From contig KN886382.1 in assembly GCA_000934455.1 (NCBI GenBank), forward strand, positions 18,562 to 82,561: a stretch of 64,000 nt of DNA, in the 5' to 3' direction. The notes beneath the pieces were generated by a model that did no database searches, was not told the origin of the DNA, and saw only the letters and a list, made by a program, of their open reading frames with translations. The position numbers and the translations under genes were made by a program. The stretch's first letter is position 1, and every line of letters starts with the position of its first letter. Positions 61,190-64,000 of this stretch are shown one piece after another. The stretch is from Apostichopus parvimensis. Taxonomy: Eukaryota; Echinodermata; Holothuroidea; Aspidochirotida; Stichopodidae.

Positions 61190-61335
61190 TACAATCAGCG
61201 TCCATAGCCTGGTGGTTAGGGTGTCCGCATATAAAGCGGGAGGCCCGGGTTCGAATCCCGGTGGAGGCTGGAAGTTTTTCACTGTTCTGGATTTTCCAGA
61301 TCACTACGTTTTCAATTATATATAAAAATATATAG
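61190..61335 (+). mobile_element. tRNA-derived SINE-like element with well-folded tRNA head
   Basis: Bases 61198-61269 fold as a tRNA: acceptor stem with one mismatch, D arm, anticodon stem TCCGC/GCGGG, loop ATATAAA (anticodon AUA), and a perfect T stem CCGGG/CCCGG. The A box is TAGCCTGGTGGTTAGGG and the B box is GGTTCGAATCC. A non-tRNA body (gaagtttttcactgttctgg) and an AT-rich tail follow. No genomic CCA and no usual anticodon: a SINE head or tRNA pseudogene is likelier than a working tRNA. Confidence 0.65.
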
Positions 61336-62757
61336 ATATATATATTGCCGAAACATTTAATGACCCAGCTACTACTGTACATGTAATCACAAAATTTTGA
61401 AGAAATGCAAAGAGCAGAGAAACTCATGCAGTTATACTTTTACCATGAAATCAGACCATGTTTTTGACAATTACCCAGGTCTGCAGCCAGTCCTTGAAAG
61501 TTATTTATGAAATAATTTCTAACATAACTATAAAAACAAGTCCTCTCACACTCATATGCTGGTTATAAGTACAAAAAACATATTTATTGCAAAGTGATAA
61601 AATCAGTCATAAAAATTTAGATATTTTATGATAACTATGATGTATCGTTTCGACTATATTCAACATGGCTGGAACCTTCATATAGCTTGTAAATTTTTAT
61701 TTCAGGTATATTAAGTGACATTCAAATTCCAGTTTTTTCTTTACTCATATATGATCCAGTCATTGAAGTAATTGACATTTCAAGGTATGCCTCATATATA
61801 TCTTCACTTTCGTTAATCGACATAGACAAACATTTTTCCAGGTCTTGCTCTAACCCTAGCAACAAATTATATTCTAGCAATTAACATATATGTGAGTCAG
61901 AACTAAGTTTTCCTCTAAAAGGAGCCATCTATCAATGTCAGCTTGCTTTTCAGAGCAGGAATTTCACTTCCTATATATCTTAAAGCATGATGTCGAATTC
62001 CCAAAATGTTATTCCATTATAAAAGCCAAATTCTCACCATACCTGTTATAGGGTCAACTGATCAACTGTAAATTAAATTGCTATGTTTTCAGAAATATCC
62101 TCGCTAACAAATGCACAAGAACAATAATCTATATTGAAAAGTTGTTGTATTCACATATCGTTATGGTGACTTTGAGTCTGAGCTGATGTTATGTGGGGAC
62201 AGGTAGTAAAGGAGTAAAGCAATTGCAGAGCCTGAACCAACAACAAAACTTAAGACTATATAGACCTACCACACATATGCTATCAGATGTGCCAAGCCTA
62301 GCCTAGCCTAATTAGCAACATGTGGTGATGAAGTTATTCCCTTTAGTTCAGTGGAGGATAGAGAAGTTCTAATACTTGGATATTATTGGGTAAGAAGAGA
62401 AACTTTACAAGTGTATAACACTTCACCGTTGTACTTGTTAATTAACTTGGGTGAGATCACGTGGAAAGTGATATATGGTTGGGAAATAAACACCCTTAGA
62501 TGAAACACTGCAGACTTTCCAGGCATTTGCATCTGTCCATTGGCTTGTGTTATATTAACATTTACAATTTAACAAACTTATTTAAGGAATATTTAATAAT
62601 GCTGTGGTATTTGCTGAGTTTAAAGACAAATTGGAGGTTTTCTGGGTTTGATCAATTACAATTAATCAAATTTTTCTGTTTTCCATCGCTATAATTTATA
62701 CACATGGTGAGATATGTACCTCAAATCCAGCAAGTTGTAAAAAGTGACTTAACAGTG

Positions 62758-62780
62758 TCACACACACACACACACACACA
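62758..62780. repeat. Dinucleotide microsatellite (ca)n
   Basis: About eleven copies of ca without interruption, in non-coding sequence. Confidence 0.9.
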
Positions 62781-64000
62781 ACTACTCACTGACTATTAAC
62801 AGGGACAAAGTTAGCAAGCAAGAACTGCTAATGAGGAAACAACTACTATACTGGTCAAAACGAAAATAAACCGACACTGAGCTGTATAGGCTACCTAGCT
62901 GAAATAAAAACACTGTTAAACTGTTACCATTAACTATGTATACAATTACAACCTACAAAGCCGTGTAAAATAAATTAGCACAATAAATAAAACACATGAT
63001 ATGTAACTGTTTTAATATTCTGAAACTGTCTGGATGGCCATAATTTGTGTGTATTCTATGGAAGATGAATTCAAAGTACATGCATATATAGAATCAAGTC
63101 AGAATGCATGACAAACACTATATACACATCCAACATGTATGCTGCAATAAGATCCTGAATGATTTGATTTAAAATTAATACATTTCTTATTTCAGTGTCC
63201 TCTTAACTATAATGCTCTTCCCAGCACGACAAACTTATTATATCTTTGGTTTTGTAGATTCGTTCCAACAATTGCCTAATTCACACAGATGCAGCATTTA
63301 ATAATACTCTACGGCACATATACCCTTAACTATTTTGATGATGTAAAGACCTGCCGTGACATATGACATCCCCAGTACTGAGTGAATTCAAAGCACTTAG
63401 CCCCTTGGAATAATCTTAAATGATCTTCATTTTCACAGAGCTGAGCTGAGCTGAGCTGAATTGCCCTTGCCGATAAATTGTTGGATGCAATAGATGGGTA
63501 CTTTATTTGTAAAGTAATTGTTACATACCGTAGTTGAACAAAAACCTGCTTCGTCACTATATATTGCTGCATCGCTAGGCAGGTTCTTATCAAAGTGAAG
63601 AACTGAAGTTCTAACGAGATCCTTCAGTTATTTCTACGACTAAAATACATATGGGTGGTCATGCAAACTATAGATTTGCTGTACCGTAATGCAACAATAG
63701 ACCAGTGACATTGTACTGTGGTTTCTAACATTCAAAACTTCACAAATGGTGTGTGTTAAATTGCTGCAGATGATTCGAGCAGATGAAAAAAAAGGCCTGC
63801 TCGAACCATGTTGGAAACTTCAGAATGGTTGACTTGACACGAAGAGGGCGACAACCTGAAGGAGCCACCAGGGAACAAATTATGTAAAAATGATACCAAT
63901 TGTTGTATTAACCTATAGGTAGTTTGGAGTGCATCTGTACAGGAGACAGGTAAGGGAAATGCGAGGGTAAATATGCCAAGTGGGATATGAACTATGTCCC

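Larger units (their letters stand above)
60747..64000 (-). other. 5' PKC intron, no exon found
   Basis: No C2-domain coding was recognised to the window edge. The stretch holds a tRNA-derived SINE-like element (61190-61335), a (ca)n run near 62760-62780, an (agctg)n run near 63439-63458, and a small hairpin near 63774-63806. Confidence 0.6.

Noticed and set aside
63774-63806. Hairpin ttcgagcag / ctgctcgaa
   Set aside because: A nine-base stem around an A-rich loop is expected by chance at this scale; no associated gene or RNA signature.
60747-64000. Search for the PKC C2-domain exon
   Set aside because: No frame on the minus strand resembles the C2 domain of PKC-epsilon/eta; it probably lies beyond the window.

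Overview
The window is intron-rich, AT-rich animal nuclear DNA carrying two conserved protein genes, both on the minus strand. Every coding block found is a short exon flanked by AG acceptors and GT donors, and the phases join without a break. Both proteins are close to their vertebrate counterparts. Frequent taggccta-type motifs and the repeat content suggest an invertebrate deuterostome, perhaps an echinoderm. That placement is an impression and was not tested.

Region 1 (about 1.3-10.9 kb) holds a complete PSMC6/Rpt4 gene, the AAA+ ATPase subunit 10B of the 26S proteasome cap. It has eleven coding exons and encodes 390 residues. Intron 4 carries a minisatellite of about 15 units. Candidate polyadenylation signals lie downstream of the stop.

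Region 2 (10.9-21.4 kb) has no recognisable coding exon. It contains an 84-bp near-perfect palindrome, purine-rich and homopolymer tracts, and a ~0.6-kb duplication on the two sides of a 50-N gap that looks like two alleles assembled in tandem.

Region 3 (21.4-60.75 kb) holds most of a novel-type protein kinase C of the epsilon/eta group, in thirteen exons spread over 39 kb. In order it encodes the pseudosubstrate, C1a, C1b, a short V3 hinge, the whole kinase domain and the C-terminal tail. The upstream exon(s) for the N-terminal C2 domain were not found before the window edge, so the gene is 5'-partial. Its introns contain a LINE 3' fragment, two tRNA-derived SINE-like elements, several minisatellites, a polypyrimidine tract and two assembly gaps.

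Region 4 (60.75-64 kb) is intron or upstream sequence with a SINE-like element and no exon.

The two genes are not functionally linked beyond being neighbours. The points most worth a second look are a 77-bp tandem duplication that copies the end of the C1b exon with its splice donor, a tyrosine at the DAG-affinity switch of C1b in an otherwise novel-type PKC, an unusual PKC C-terminus, and the 84-bp palindrome. I found no operon, no CRISPR array, no LTR element and no clearly new multi-gene system.
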